64,000 nt of DNA from Hypericibacter terrae (GTDB taxonomy: Bacteria > Pseudomonadota > Alphaproteobacteria > Dongiales > Dongiaceae): contig NZ_CP042906.1 in the NCBI RefSeq assembly GCF_008728855.1, positions 992,001 to 1,056,000 of the forward strand, in the 5' to 3' direction. Positions within the stretch are counted from its first letter, which is position 1. The number at the start of each line of letters is the position of its first letter. The translations under genes and the position numbers were made by a program. Below the pieces are notes generated by a model. The model ran no database searches. It had not been told where the DNA came from and saw only the letters and a list, made by a program, of their open reading frames with translations. Of the stretch, positions 36,090 through 44,606 are shown piece by piece.

Positions 36090-36887
36090 TCATTGCGGCG
36101 CGGGCTTGGCCCGCCAGATGAAGATCAGCCCCATGACGATCATCGGCAAGGACAGCAGCTGGCCCATGGTGGTGTGCATCGCGAGAAATCCGAGCTGCGG
36201 ATCCGGCTCGCGGAAGAACTCCACCAGAAAGCGCGACAGCCCGTAACCGGTAAGGAACACACCGGAGAGCAGCCCCAGCTTGCCGCGCGCCGGCGTGAAG
36301 CGGGCGAGGAACAGCAGGATCAGGAACAGCACGACGCCCTCGAGCGCCGCCTCATAGAGCTGGCTCGGATGGCGCGGCTCCGGTCCGCCGCGATCGAACA
36401 CCAGGGCCCAGGGCACGTCGCTGACGCGACCGAACAGCTCGCCATTGTTGTAGTTGGCGAGCCGGCCGAAGAAGAGGCCGATCGGCGTCGCGCAGGCGAT
36501 CACGTCGGCCAGCGCGAAGAAGGGCAGGCCGCGGCTGCGGGCGAACAGAATCATCGCCAGGATCACGCCGACGAGGCCGCCATGGAACGACATGCCGCCC
36601 TGCCAGACCATGAAGATCTTGAGCGGCTCGGCGAGATATTCCGCGCCGTTGTAGAAGAGGACATAGCCGACGCGTCCGCCGAGGATGACGCCGAGCACGG
36701 CCCAGACCAGGAAATCGTCGAACAGGCCGCGGCCCAGCGGCATCGGCGGCAGGCTGCCGAGCCAGACGCAGTAGCGCCAGCCGGCGAGCAGTCCCAGCAC
36801 GTAGGCGAGCGCGTACCAGCGGATCGCGAAGGGACCGATCTGCAGCAGGACCGGATCCAGATGAGGATAGAGAGTCGCGAACAGCAT
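36090..36887 (-). CDS. lgt: Prolipoprotein diacylglyceryl transferase
   Basis: The 265-residue protein has about seven membrane helices and the Lgt signature GRLANYNNGELFGR (near 141-154) plus YNGAEY and HPSQLYEA motifs. It transfers diacylglycerol from phosphatidylglycerol to the lipobox cysteine of prelipoproteins at the inner membrane. The ATG at 36887 starts MLFATLYPHLDPVLLQIGPF; the longer open frame upstream has no ribosome site. It is the first gene of the lgt-midA-pgeF group. Confidence 0.96.
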   Translation of the reverse strand: MLFATLYPHLDPVLLQIGPFAIRWYALAYVLGLLAGWRYCVWLGSLPPMPLGRGLFDDFLVWAVLGVILGGRVGYVLFYNGAEYLAEPLKIFMVWQGGMSFHGGLVGVILAMILFARSRGLPFFALADVIACATPIGLFFGRLANYNNGELFGRVSDVPWALVFDRGGPEPRHPSQLYEAALEGVVLFLILLFLARFTPARGKLGLLSGVFLTGYGLSRFLVEFFREPDPQLGFLAMHTTMGQLLSLPMIVMGLIFIWRAKPAPQ

Positions 36888-37037
36888 GGGATGGCCTGAC
36901 GCCGTTAAGGGTCCTCGCAAGTTATAGGTGCTGGCCCGCGGTCGCGGCAAGCGTCCCCCGGTTTCACCCTTGGCGCCGATCCCCTTTCGCCGCCACAATC
37001 CCGGGGCGGCCGCGGCGCGGCGATCTCAGGAAGGGGC

Positions 37038-38258
37038 ATGGCCATGGACGGAATGAAACGCGCGGCGATGTGGGGCCTGGCGCTGACATGGCTGCTCCTC
37101 GGCGTCGGCCTGCCTGCGCATGCCGAGGAATTTCCGGTCGGCGACAAGGGCAGCATGTGGGCCGATCCCTATCTCATCGGCTCCTATCGCCATATGGGCG
37201 ACATCTACGCCTCGCGGCGCGTGCCGCGTGCCGGGCCGGTCTCCGAACTCCCGGCCGGCGAGCCTCTGACGATCGACAGCTTTCCGGTCGGCGGCGTGGC
37301 GATGAATCTCGAGGATTACGTCGCCCGCGCGCGCACCACGGGCCTGATCGCGCTGAAGGACGGCAAGATCGTGCTCGAGCGCTACTGGCATGGGGCCGAC
37401 GCGACATCGCGCTTCGCGTCCTGGTCGATGGCGAAGTCCTTCGTTTCCACGCTCGTGGGCTTCGCCATCGGCGACGGGCTGATCAAGAATGTCGAAGATC
37501 CCGTCACCGACTATCTGCCCGAGCTCAAGGACAGCGGTTACGACGGCGTGCCGATCAAGGCGATCCTCCAGATGTCGTCCGGCGTCGCGTTCAACGAGGA
37601 TTACGAGAACAGCGCATCCGACGCGCTGATCATGTGGAATGCGGTGCTGCAATATAACAAGCGGACCCTGAGCGACTTCGCCGTCAAGTCGAAGCGCGAC
37701 CTCGCGCCCTATGCGAAGTTCAACTACAAGGGCCTCGATACCGTCGTGCTGGGCATGCTGGTCGAACGGGTCACGGGCAAGAATCTCGCGACCGATCTCG
37801 CGGAGAAGATCTGGGGTCCGCTCGGCATGGAGGACGATGCCAGCTGGCTCCTCGAGGATCGCAGCGACAGGGCGCTCGAAGCCCCCTTCTGCTGTCTCAA
37901 TGCGCGGTTGCGCGATTATGCGCGCTTCGGCCAGTTCATGCTCCAGGGCGGCGCCTGGAACGGAAAGCAGCTCCTGCCGGCGAGCTGGGTCGCCGAGGCG
38001 ACGCAGCCGGATCGAAGCCAGGTGGCGTTCGGGCAGCTCTATCCCGGCAGCTCGCTCGGCTATCAATATCAATGGTGGGTCCTCGAGGGTCCCGACCGCG
38101 CCTTTGCCGCCGAGGGCGTCAATGGCCAGTTCATCTATGTGAATCCCGCCAGGCAACTGGTGATCGTCATGACCAATGTCTGGCCCCGATTCTGGGATAA
38201 CCGCCTGGCAAAGGAGAGCTTCGCCCTGTTCGACGCGATCGGGGCCGCTGCGCCATAA
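37038..38258 (+). CDS. Periplasmic beta-lactamase-fold serine hydrolase
   Basis: The 406-residue protein has a signal peptide ending near AHAEEF (residue about 29) and the class C / NylB-like catalytic motifs: SMAKSF (S-x-x-K, near 130), a Tyr motif in FNYKGLDTVVLG, and C-terminal GVNGQFIYV. Relatives include 6-aminohexanoate-dimer hydrolases, esterases and D-aminopeptidases, so the substrate is not determined. It is divergent from lgt with a 150-base gap and stands alone. Confidence 0.88.
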   Translation: MAMDGMKRAAMWGLALTWLLLGVGLPAHAEEFPVGDKGSMWADPYLIGSYRHMGDIYASRRVPRAGPVSELPAGEPLTIDSFPVGGVAMNLEDYVARARTTGLIALKDGKIVLERYWHGADATSRFASWSMAKSFVSTLVGFAIGDGLIKNVEDPVTDYLPELKDSGYDGVPIKAILQMSSGVAFNEDYENSASDALIMWNAVLQYNKRTLSDFAVKSKRDLAPYAKFNYKGLDTVVLGMLVERVTGKNLATDLAEKIWGPLGMEDDASWLLEDRSDRALEAPFCCLNARLRDYARFGQFMLQGGAWNGKQLLPASWVAEATQPDRSQVAFGQLYPGSSLGYQYQWWVLEGPDRAFAAEGVNGQFIYVNPARQLVIVMTNVWPRFWDNRLAKESFALFDAIGAAAP

Positions 38259-38405
38259 CCACGCGGCGCGCCGAGTCGAATCGAGTTCCTGGCGGAATCC
38301 CGCCGATCCTCGCCTTCTAGGTGAAACTACTCACGCGGCTTATGCTTAGGCACCGGTCCAAACGGACTTGTTCTGCAACGCGAGCCGTATAACATCGTCG
38401 CCGCC

Positions 38406-38744
38406 ATGAGCCAGAACGCCGACAGCAGGAGCCTTCGCGTGCAAACCCAAAATCGGTTCCTCGATGACCTCGCCAAAGTGGCGGCGAGTGCACTGGGGGG
38501 CATGAGTTCGATGCGCCAGGAGATCGAAGGGCGGATCCGCGAGCAGTTCGCGCGTCTGCTGTCCGGCATGGAACTCGTGAACCGCGAGGAATTCGATGCG
38601 GTGAAAGCGATGGCGGCCGAGGCGCGGATGGACCAGGAGCGGCTGCGCAGCCGCCTGGCCCAGCTCGAGGCCGAACTCGCCAAGGCGCGCGAAGATGCCA
38701 AGGCGGCTTCTCCCTCGACGCCCGCTTCGACCCCACCGGCCTGA
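38406..38744 (+). CDS. ubiK: Ubiquinone biosynthesis accessory factor UbiK
   Basis: The 112-residue protein has the BMFP/YqiC pattern: RFLDDLAKVAASALGG amphipathic helix, LLSGMELVNREEFDAVKAMA, and a C-terminal coiled coil (RLRSRLAQLEAELAKARED) with an Ala/Pro tail. UbiK trimers help UbiJ and the Ubi complex in aerobic ubiquinone synthesis and bind lipids. This fits the bc1-based respiration encoded earlier in the window. Confidence 0.9.
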   Translation: MSQNADSRSLRVQTQNRFLDDLAKVAASALGGMSSMRQEIEGRIREQFARLLSGMELVNREEFDAVKAMAAEARMDQERLRSRLAQLEAELAKAREDAKAASPSTPASTPPA

Positions 38745-39112
38745 CGCGACCCGCCTCCTTCCCTCTGCGCGCTCCGGTCGTCCGCGAGGGAGCGGTCTCC
38801 CTCCTGTGCCGTTGCGGAAATGTGACGTGGGAAGCTCCCGGGACCAGTTGTCCACAGGGAGTGCCGGAGCCCTGGGGCGATTTCCCCTTTATCCCATCAG
38901 ATAGCAGTTGCGCCCGGAGTCCTGATTTGGCACGCTAAATCTGGTGGGTAGATTGAGCTGTCATTCTACATATCGGGGCCACCACAAGACCTACCCGGAT
39001 GTCCCGTCGCCCGGAAACTGCGCGCCCAGCGCATTTCGATCCGACCAGGGCCATTCCGTCACCGCCTACGTCTCGGTGCCCCGAGGCCGGCTCTTGGCAA
39101 GGAGGGCGCCTG
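38745..39112. other. Intergenic region between ubiK and the YbjN-like gene
   Basis: This 368-base gap holds no supported gene, although readings upstream of 39113 are open. It contains a single DnaA-box-like TTGTCCACA (38848-38856) with no clustering. The promoter of the ybjN-proC-ybaK group probably lies near the AT-richer 38925-38985. Confidence 0.4.
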
Positions 39113-39616
39113 ATGGCGACAGCCAGGTTTGAGCGGACCGAGCCCCGGCATAACCCCCTCGATATCCTCGAAGAACTGGTCAGCGCCAACGAATGGCGTT
39201 TCGACCGGAATGCCGACGAGGAAATGGTGGTGGAGTTGCCGGGTCGCTGGTGCGATTTCCGTATGTTCTTCGTCTGGCACGAAGATCTGGAAGCGGTTTA
39301 CTTCTCCTGCACGTTCGATCTCCGGGTTCCGGCGCATAAACGCAGCGCCGTCGCCGAACTGCTCGCCCTCATCAACGAAAAGCTCTGGCTCGGCCATTTC
39401 GACGTCTGTTCCGACGAGCTGGTGCCGATGTTCCGTCACACGGTCCTCCTCCGTGGCGCCGGGGGCGTAAGCCCGGAACAGCTCGAAGACCTGGTCGATA
39501 TCGCGATCAGTGAATGCGAGCGCTTCTATCCTGCCTTTCAGTTCCTGCTGTGGGGTGGCCGCAAGCCCGATCAGGCGATCGAGGCGGCGCTTCTCGACAC
39601 GGTCGGCGAGGCCTGA
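39113..39616 (+). CDS. YbjN domain-containing protein
   Basis: The 167-residue protein has the YbjN fold: NPLDILEELVSANEWRFDRN, VELPGRWCDFRMFFVW, LALINEKLWLGHFDVCSDE and a final DLVDIAISECERFYPAFQFL. YbjN-like proteins act as chaperone-like or sensory folds without a fixed role. AAGGAGG lies 8 bases before the ATG at 39113. In alphaproteobacteria the gene is regularly found directly upstream of proC, as here (70 bases). Confidence 0.85.
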   Translation: MATARFERTEPRHNPLDILEELVSANEWRFDRNADEEMVVELPGRWCDFRMFFVWHEDLEAVYFSCTFDLRVPAHKRSAVAELLALINEKLWLGHFDVCSDELVPMFRHTVLLRGAGGVSPEQLEDLVDIAISECERFYPAFQFLLWGGRKPDQAIEAALLDTVGEA

Positions 39617-39685
39617 TAAGCCGCCGTCCCCGAGGTTCGGCCGATCACCGGCCGGACCTCGGCGGATCTGAAGGAGGGGTTTCCC

Positions 39686-40501
39686 ATGCGCGATCTCGAG
39701 GGACCGCTGCTGCTGGTCGGCTGCGGCAAGATGGGCGGCGCCATGCTCGCGGGCTGGCTGGGTCGCGGTCTGGATCCGGCCGAGGCCCATGTCGTCGAGC
39801 CCAACAAGGCGGCGCTGGGCGAGTTTGCGGGCCAGGTGCGCCATCACGTCGATTTCTCCAGCCTGCCGGCGGTGCTGACGCCCCGCGTCGTGGTGCTGGC
39901 GGTGAAGCCGCAGATGATGGCCTCGGCCCTGCCGGGCTGCCGGCGTTTCGTCGGGCCCAAGACGCTGTTCCTGTCGATCGCCGCCGGCAAGACCATCGCC
40001 TATTTCGAGCGCGAGCTGGGCCCCGGGCCCCTGGTGCGCGCCATGCCCAACACCCCGGCCGCCATTGCCCGGGGCATCTCGGTCGCGGTCGCCAATGCGG
40101 GCGTCACCGCGGATCAGAAGGAGCAGGCCGACCTGCTGCTGAAAGCCGTGGGCGAGGTCGCCTGGGTCGAGCAGGAAGCCCTGATCGACCCGGTCACGGC
40201 GCTTTCCGGCGGGGGGCCGGCCTATGTCTTCCTGCTGATGGAATATCTGGCCGAAGCCGGGGCGGCCTCCGGACTGCCGCTCGAGCTCGCCCGGCGGCTG
40301 GCCCGGGTAACAGTCTCGGGCGCCGGCGAGCTGGCGCGGCAGAGCGCCGAGTCGGTCGAGCAATTGCGCCAGAACGTGACCAGCCCCGCCGGTACGACGC
40401 TCGAGGCGCTCAAGGTGCTGATGGCGGATGACGGCTTGAAGCCGCTCCTGACCAAGGCGATCGCCGCGGCGACGCGCCGGTCGCGCGAACTCGCCAGCTG
40501 A
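39686..40501 (+). CDS. proC: Pyrroline-5-carboxylate reductase
   Basis: The 271-residue protein has the N-terminal NAD(P)-binding motif LLLVGCGKMGGAMLAGWLGR and the conserved C-terminal ALSGGGPAYVFLLMEYLAEA. The ProC signature follows near TSPAGTTLEALKVL. It performs the last step of proline synthesis. AAGGAGG lies upstream of the ATG. It is followed after 12 bases by the YbaK gene. Confidence 0.96.
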   Translation: MRDLEGPLLLVGCGKMGGAMLAGWLGRGLDPAEAHVVEPNKAALGEFAGQVRHHVDFSSLPAVLTPRVVVLAVKPQMMASALPGCRRFVGPKTLFLSIAAGKTIAYFERELGPGPLVRAMPNTPAAIARGISVAVANAGVTADQKEQADLLLKAVGEVAWVEQEALIDPVTALSGGGPAYVFLLMEYLAEAGAASGLPLELARRLARVTVSGAGELARQSAESVEQLRQNVTSPAGTTLEALKVLMADDGLKPLLTKAIAAATRRSRELAS

Positions 40502-40513
40502 ACGGAGGCCGCG

Positions 40514-41005
40514 ATGTCGGGTTTGCATCCGAGCGCCCAACGCGTCCAGGCCCTGCTGCGCGCCGCCGGCCATAGCGGCGAGGTGGTCGAGTTCGCCGAA
40601 ACCACGCGGACCTCGGCCGAAGCGGCGGCGGCCATCGGCTGCGACGTGGCGCAGATCGCGAAATCCCTGATCTTCCGCGCCCGCCCCTCGGACCGGCCGG
40701 TCCTGGTGATCGCGTCCGGCCGCAACCGCGTGAACGAGAAGCTCGTGGTGCAGCAGCTGGTGGCCAAGGGGCTCGGCGAAGGGCTTGCTCGCGCCGATGC
40801 GGATTTCGTGCGCGACAAGACGGGCTTTGCCATCGGCGGCGTGGCGCCGATCGGCCATGCCACCCCGCCCATCATCTTCATCGACCGCGATCTCCTCGGT
40901 TATCCCGGAATCTGGGCCGCCGCCGGCACGCCCCATGCGGTCTTCCAGCTGACGCCCGAGGAACTGGTGCGGATGACCGGGGGCGAGGTCATCGCCGTCC
41001 TCTGA
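40514..41005 (+). CDS. YbaK/EbsC-type aminoacyl-tRNA deacylase
   Basis: The 163-residue protein is a single editing-domain protein: TSAEAAAAIGCDVAQIAKSL with the conserved Lys, GFAIGGVAPIGHA, FIDRDLLGYPGIWAAAGTP and VFQLTPEELVRMTGG. It trans-edits mischarged tRNAs such as Cys-tRNA-Pro or Ala-tRNA-Pro, a plausible link to neighbouring proC. GGAGG precedes the ATG by 5 bases. Confidence 0.92.
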   Translation: MSGLHPSAQRVQALLRAAGHSGEVVEFAETTRTSAEAAAAIGCDVAQIAKSLIFRARPSDRPVLVIASGRNRVNEKLVVQQLVAKGLGEGLARADADFVRDKTGFAIGGVAPIGHATPPIIFIDRDLLGYPGIWAAAGTPHAVFQLTPEELVRMTGGEVIAVL

Positions 41006-41103
41006 GCCTGCCCGGACGGGTGGTCTTTGGGGGGCCGCCTTTCGATGCCGGCTTCGGCGCCCTACATTGATAGGCAGCAGCTTCGGCACGGGACGCGAGA
41101 ACC

Positions 41104-41808
41104 ATGGCACGCAGGGCGAAGGCACGGCGCGGAGGCGGCAAGGCGGAAACCGGGACAGCGGGAACGCGGGCCAGAGCGGGCCGCAGGCCCCGTCCCAGGG
41201 CCGCGAAGCCTTACGACTCGGGCGTTACCGGCGGCGATTCGGTCGAGGAAGCAGCCGTGGCCGCTGCCCTGGCCCTGGCCGAGCGCCAGCCTTGGACCCG
41301 GGTCGCCCTGGGCGATATTGCCGAGGAAGCAGGCCTGCCGTTGGCCGTATTGATGCAGGTGTTTCCGTCGAAGACCGCGATTCTGGCCGCCTTTCAGCGC
41401 GGAATCGACCGGGCCGTGCTGGGGGCCGGGGAAGTCGGGGAGGGCAGCCCGCGGGACCGGCTGTTCGAGTTGCTGATGCGCCGGCTCGAGGCGCTGGCGC
41501 CCCATCGCAAGGCGCTGGCCTCGATCGCCGCCGCCGCACCCCATGATCCGGTCGGCGTCCTTTGCGGCTGGGGCCGCCTGCTGCATTCCATGAGCACGAC
41601 GCTCGCGCTCGCGGGCCTCTCGGCGGACGGGTTGCGGGGCCTGATCCGGGTCAAGGGACTGGCGGGAATTTACGGCTCGGTTCTGCCTGTGTTCCTGCGG
41701 GACGAGAGCGACGATCTCACGCGGACCATGGCGGCGCTCGATGGCCGGTTGCAGCGCATCGAGAGTGTCATGAATTGGATCCGGGGCCGGATCAAACCGG
41801 AAACATGA
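41104..41808 (+). CDS. TetR-family transcriptional regulator next to phaP
   Basis: The 234-residue protein has a basic N-terminal tail (1-40, rich in Arg/Ala) and a TetR helix-turn-helix at about 60-95 (ALGDIAEEAGLPLAVLMQVF). A helical ligand domain follows that ends in RLQRIESVMNWIRGRI. The stop codon lies inside the palindrome AACATGAAATTCATGTT (41802-41818). The order tetR-phasin is common in Rhodospirillales. Targets could be phaP or itself. The phaP operators described below look like PhaR sites, so this TetR protein need not be their binder. Confidence 0.85.
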   Translation: MARRAKARRGGGKAETGTAGTRARAGRRPRPRAAKPYDSGVTGGDSVEEAAVAAALALAERQPWTRVALGDIAEEAGLPLAVLMQVFPSKTAILAAFQRGIDRAVLGAGEVGEGSPRDRLFELLMRRLEALAPHRKALASIAAAAPHDPVGVLCGWGRLLHSMSTTLALAGLSADGLRGLIRVKGLAGIYGSVLPVFLRDESDDLTRTMAALDGRLQRIESVMNWIRGRIKPET

Positions 41809-41818
41809 AATTCATGTT
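41802..41818. promoter_or_regulatory. Perfect palindrome at the end of tetR
   Basis: AACATGAA-A-TTCATGTT is a perfect 8+1+8 palindrome that overlaps the tetR stop and lies 50 bases upstream of the -35 of phaP. It may be a TetR-type operator. Part of it can also pair with AATTTCAT at 41836-41843. Confidence 0.4.
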
Positions 41819-41845
41819 ATTGAAACACAACGTGTAATTTCATTT

Positions 41846-41909
41846 TTGTTGCACTGCAAAATAACCCTTGACGGAGCGCGGCCAGCTCCCATATTGTGCA
41901 GTGCAACAA
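41846..41909 (+). promoter_or_regulatory. phaP promoter with a pair of PhaR-like operators
   Basis: The 13-base TGCAGTGCAACAA occurs at 41897-41909 and, inverted, at 41846-41858, an exact match. Between them lie TTGACG (41868-41873) as -35 and, 18 bases on, TATTGT (41892-41897) as -10, which overlaps the second site. PhaR, the repressor of polyhydroxyalkanoate genes, is known to bind TGC-rich sites of this kind at phasin promoters. That PhaR acts here is inference, and its gene is not in the window. Confidence 0.6.
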
Positions 41910-41967
41910 AGAGATTTCGGTACCGGTCCTCAACCGGGCCGCACCCCCAGATATGCGGAGAGCAACC

Positions 41968-42477
41968 ATGGCCAAGGCGCAAAACACTGTGTTCGACTAT
42001 GAGTTCCCCAAGCTGCCCGATTTCACGCAGCTCCAGCAGGATTACAGCCGCTATTTCGGTGACTTCAGCAAGATGTTCACCAACGGCAAGTTCCCGGGCT
42101 TCGACATCGAGGCGGCCATGACCTTCCAGCGCAAGAACATCGAAGCGCTGACGCAGGTCAACCAGGCGGCCCTCGAGAGCGTCCAGTCGCTCGCGAAGCG
42201 CCAGTCCGAGATCGCCCGCGAAGCGGTCGAGACCTATTCGAAGTTCGCCAAGGAAATCGGCGCCGTCAGCGTCGAGGACCGCTTTGCGAAGCAGGCCCAG
42301 GCCGCGAAGGAAATCTTCGAGCAGGCCGTGACCAACCTGAACGAGCTGCGCGAGATCGCGCAGAAGTCGCAGGACAAGGTGGCGACCCTGATCAGCAAGC
42401 GCGTGAGCGACAATCTCGATGAGGTCAAGTCGGCCCTCCAGCCGAAGACCGTCTCGAACGGTGCCGCGAAGAACTAA
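41968..42477 (+). CDS. phaP: Phasin, PHA granule-associated protein
   Basis: The 169-residue helical, coiled-coil-rich protein starts MAKAQNTVFDYEFPKLPDFT. It has the phasin_2-type pattern FQRKNIEALTQVNQAALESV and AREAVETYSKFAKEIGAVSV. Phasins coat polyhydroxyalkanoate granules and control their size. GGAG lies 8 bases before the ATG at 41968. It is monocistronic, ending in a strong terminator. The presence of phaP implies PHA storage in this organism. Confidence 0.92.
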   Translation: MAKAQNTVFDYEFPKLPDFTQLQQDYSRYFGDFSKMFTNGKFPGFDIEAAMTFQRKNIEALTQVNQAALESVQSLAKRQSEIAREAVETYSKFAKEIGAVSVEDRFAKQAQAAKEIFEQAVTNLNELREIAQKSQDKVATLISKRVSDNLDEVKSALQPKTVSNGAAKN

Positions 42478-42505
42478 CACCGATTAGACAGTCGGTTTCC
42501 TCCCC

Positions 42506-42543
42506 AGGCCGTTTCGCCGCAAGGCGAAACGGCCTTTCTTTTT
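42506..42543 (+). terminator. Rho-independent terminator after phaP
   Basis: AGGCCGTTTCGCC and GGCGAAACGGCCT form a 13-base perfect stem with a GCAA loop, followed by TTCTTTTT. It lies 28 bases after the phaP stop. Confidence 0.93.
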
Positions 42544-42690
42544 GATTCGCGGGCGGAGCCGGCCTCGTTTCGTTTGCGGGGCGCGAGACGGCCTCTCGCA
42601 TGCGCCGCTTCGCCGAATGGGCACGGGGGCGATATGTTCCTATGGTCTTGCGGGCCGAGAGCCCGATAGGAACCGAAGGGGTCCGATGCG

Positions 42691-43065
42691 ATGACCGAAT
42701 CCAAAAAGCCGGCGGTACCGCCTCTGCGCGCCAGCATCACCTATGACGATTTCGACCGGGTCGATATCCGCGTCGGCACCATCGTCGCCGTCGATCCCTA
42801 TCCCGAGGCGCGGCGGCCCGCCTTCAAGCTGCAGGTCGATTTCGGTCCCGAGATCGGCACGCGGAAGACATCCGCGCAGATCACCAAGCATTATCACCCG
42901 CACAGCCTCGTCGGCCGCCAGGTCGCCGCGGTGGTGAATTTCCCGCCCAAGCAGATCGGCAAGTTCCTGTCCGAGGTGCTGGTGCTGGGGTTTCCCGATC
43001 CCGACGGCGAGGTGGTGCTGATCAGTCCGGAGCGGCCGGTGCCGAATGGCGGGAAGCTGTATTGA
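42691..43065 (+). CDS. csaA: tRNA-binding CsaA-like protein
   Basis: The 124-residue protein is a stand-alone OB-fold tRNA-binding domain: FDRVDIRVGTIVAVDPYPEA near 21-40, LVGRQVAAVVNFPPKQIG and SEVLVLGFPDPDGEVVLISP. The dimeric CsaA family binds tRNA and was described as an export-related chaperone in Bacillus. The length is close to that family. Followed by a C-rich repeat pair. Confidence 0.88.
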   Translation: MTESKKPAVPPLRASITYDDFDRVDIRVGTIVAVDPYPEARRPAFKLQVDFGPEIGTRKTSAQITKHYHPHSLVGRQVAAVVNFPPKQIGKFLSEVLVLGFPDPDGEVVLISPERPVPNGGKLY

Positions 43066-43097
43066 GTCTCGCGCGGCGCTCACCTCATCGGTAGCCA

Positions 43098-43220
43098 CCC
43101 CTCCCCCTACCCCCTCCCGCAAGGGGAGGGGGCTTGGTTCTATCTTTCTGCTGCGACGCGAATCGCTCGATTGGAAATATTCACGCCCCCTCCCCTTGCG
43201 GGAGGGGGTAGGGGGAGGGG
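43098..43220. repeat. Inverted pair of C-rich palindromic repeats
   Basis: The arms 43098-43133 and 43185-43220 carry CTCCCGCAAGGGGAG and its complement with full outer TAGGGGGAGGGG. The spacer is about 51 bases. The pair sits between the convergent csaA and histidine kinase genes, where it could stop transcription from both sides. Confidence 0.85.
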
Positions 43221-43235
43221 TGCTGCTTCAGGCTG

Positions 43236-44603
43236 TTACACCGGCAACCTCAGCAGCGCCCTCAGCCCGCCCATGGGCGAGCGATCGAGCGTGAGCTCGC
43301 CGCCGTGGCTGCGCATCACGTCGCGGGCGATGGTGAGGCCGAGGCCGGCGCCGCCGGTTTCGCGGTTGCGCGAGTTCTCGAGCCGGAAGAAGGGGCGGAA
43401 CACCTCTTCGCGCATATCCTCCGGAATGCCCGGGCCGTCGTCGTCGACCGCGATCTCGATGGCCGCTCCCACATAATCGGCGGTGATGGTGACGCGGCGC
43501 GCATGGCGGCGCGCATTGGCGATGAGATTGTCGAGGCAGCGCCGGATCGCGTCGGGCCGGATCGAGACCGGCATCGGCCCCTCGACCTTGAGCTCCACCG
43601 GCTGGCCGGCGCGCGCGGCTCCGTTGGCGACCTCGCGCAGCAACTGCGCCAGATCCACCGGCTCGGGCTTGGCCGTGCTGTCGCCGCGCGCGAAGGCGAG
43701 ATAGCCCTCGACCATCTTCGCCATCTCGGCGACGTCGGCGCGCAACTCGTTGACCTCCGCGCTCTCCGGCATCATGGCGAGCTCGAGCTTCATCCGCGTC
43801 AGGGGCGTGCGCAGATCGTGGCTGACGCCGGCCAGCATCTCGGTGCGCTGCTGGATCTGGCGCTGGATGCGGGCCCGCATCAGGTTGAAGGCGGCCCCCG
43901 CCTGGCGCACCTCTTCCGCGCCCCGGAGCTTGAAATCCGGCACGTCGTGACCCTTGCCGAAGGCGTCGGCCGCCAGCGCCAGCCGCCGGATCGGATGCAT
44001 TTGCGCGCGCATGAAGAAGGTCGCGGCGCCGAACAGCACCAGCGAGGTGCCGACCATCCACAGGATGAAGACATAGGTGGTCGAGCTGAACAGCCGCTTG
44101 CGCGGCGCGATCACGCGCAGCACGCCGTCGGGCAGCTGCACATAGACCTCGACCAGGTTCTTGAGCGAACGGCTGTCGATCAGGAACGGGCGCTGCACGC
44201 GGGCGTTCAGCGCATTGGCGAGCTTCTGGTCGGTCGACATCTGCTGCACCAGGATCGGCTCGTTCGGAAGCACCGCGCCGGGCAGCAGCTCGGCATCGAT
44301 CAGCATCTTGTCGTGGGCGATCTGGAAGATGCGGGGATATTCGTCCGGTCCCTTCGCCATCTGCATCATCTCGATGATGGCGCCGATATCGCCGCCCACA
44401 CCATAGGCGAGCTGGCGGGTCACGGTGTCCCAATGGTCGTCATAGAAGACCCAGGTGGCGATCACCTGCAGCAGGATCAGCGGCGTCACGATGATCATGA
44501 CGGCGCGGCCGAACAGCGAGCGCGGCAGCACCGCGTTCCACAGCCGCGCGAAATCGCGATCGGGCTTGCGGGACTTTTCGGCGGGGAAGGTCGAGGTCAC
44601 CAT
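43236..44603 (-). CDS. EnvZ-type sensor histidine kinase
   Basis: The 455-residue protein has a membrane helix at about 32-52 (AVMIIVTPLILLQVIATWVF), a periplasmic domain to about 170, and a second helix (VFILWMVGTSLVLFGAATFF). A HAMP domain, an H-box (LAGVSHDLRTPLTRMKLEL) and an HATPase domain (NLIANARRHA, DDDGPGIP, GGAGLGLTIARDV) follow. The SHDLRTPLTR pattern is that of EnvZ. It starts 3 bases after the response regulator gene, forming an OmpR/EnvZ-like pair. Confidence 0.93.
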   Translation of the reverse strand: MVTSTFPAEKSRKPDRDFARLWNAVLPRSLFGRAVMIIVTPLILLQVIATWVFYDDHWDTVTRQLAYGVGGDIGAIIEMMQMAKGPDEYPRIFQIAHDKMLIDAELLPGAVLPNEPILVQQMSTDQKLANALNARVQRPFLIDSRSLKNLVEVYVQLPDGVLRVIAPRKRLFSSTTYVFILWMVGTSLVLFGAATFFMRAQMHPIRRLALAADAFGKGHDVPDFKLRGAEEVRQAGAAFNLMRARIQRQIQQRTEMLAGVSHDLRTPLTRMKLELAMMPESAEVNELRADVAEMAKMVEGYLAFARGDSTAKPEPVDLAQLLREVANGAARAGQPVELKVEGPMPVSIRPDAIRRCLDNLIANARRHARRVTITADYVGAAIEIAVDDDGPGIPEDMREEVFRPFFRLENSRNRETGGAGLGLTIARDVMRSHGGELTLDRSPMGGLRALLRLPV

Positions 44604-44606
44604 GGC

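Noticed and set aside
38848-38856. DnaA-box-like TTGTCCACA
   Set aside because: It is a single imperfect box with no cluster, AT-rich element or dnaA/dnaN neighbours, so there is no case for an origin.
39059-41125. 688-residue open frame antisense to ybjN, proC and ybaK
   Set aside because: It spans three well-supported genes in reverse. It is explained by the high GC content and codon bias.
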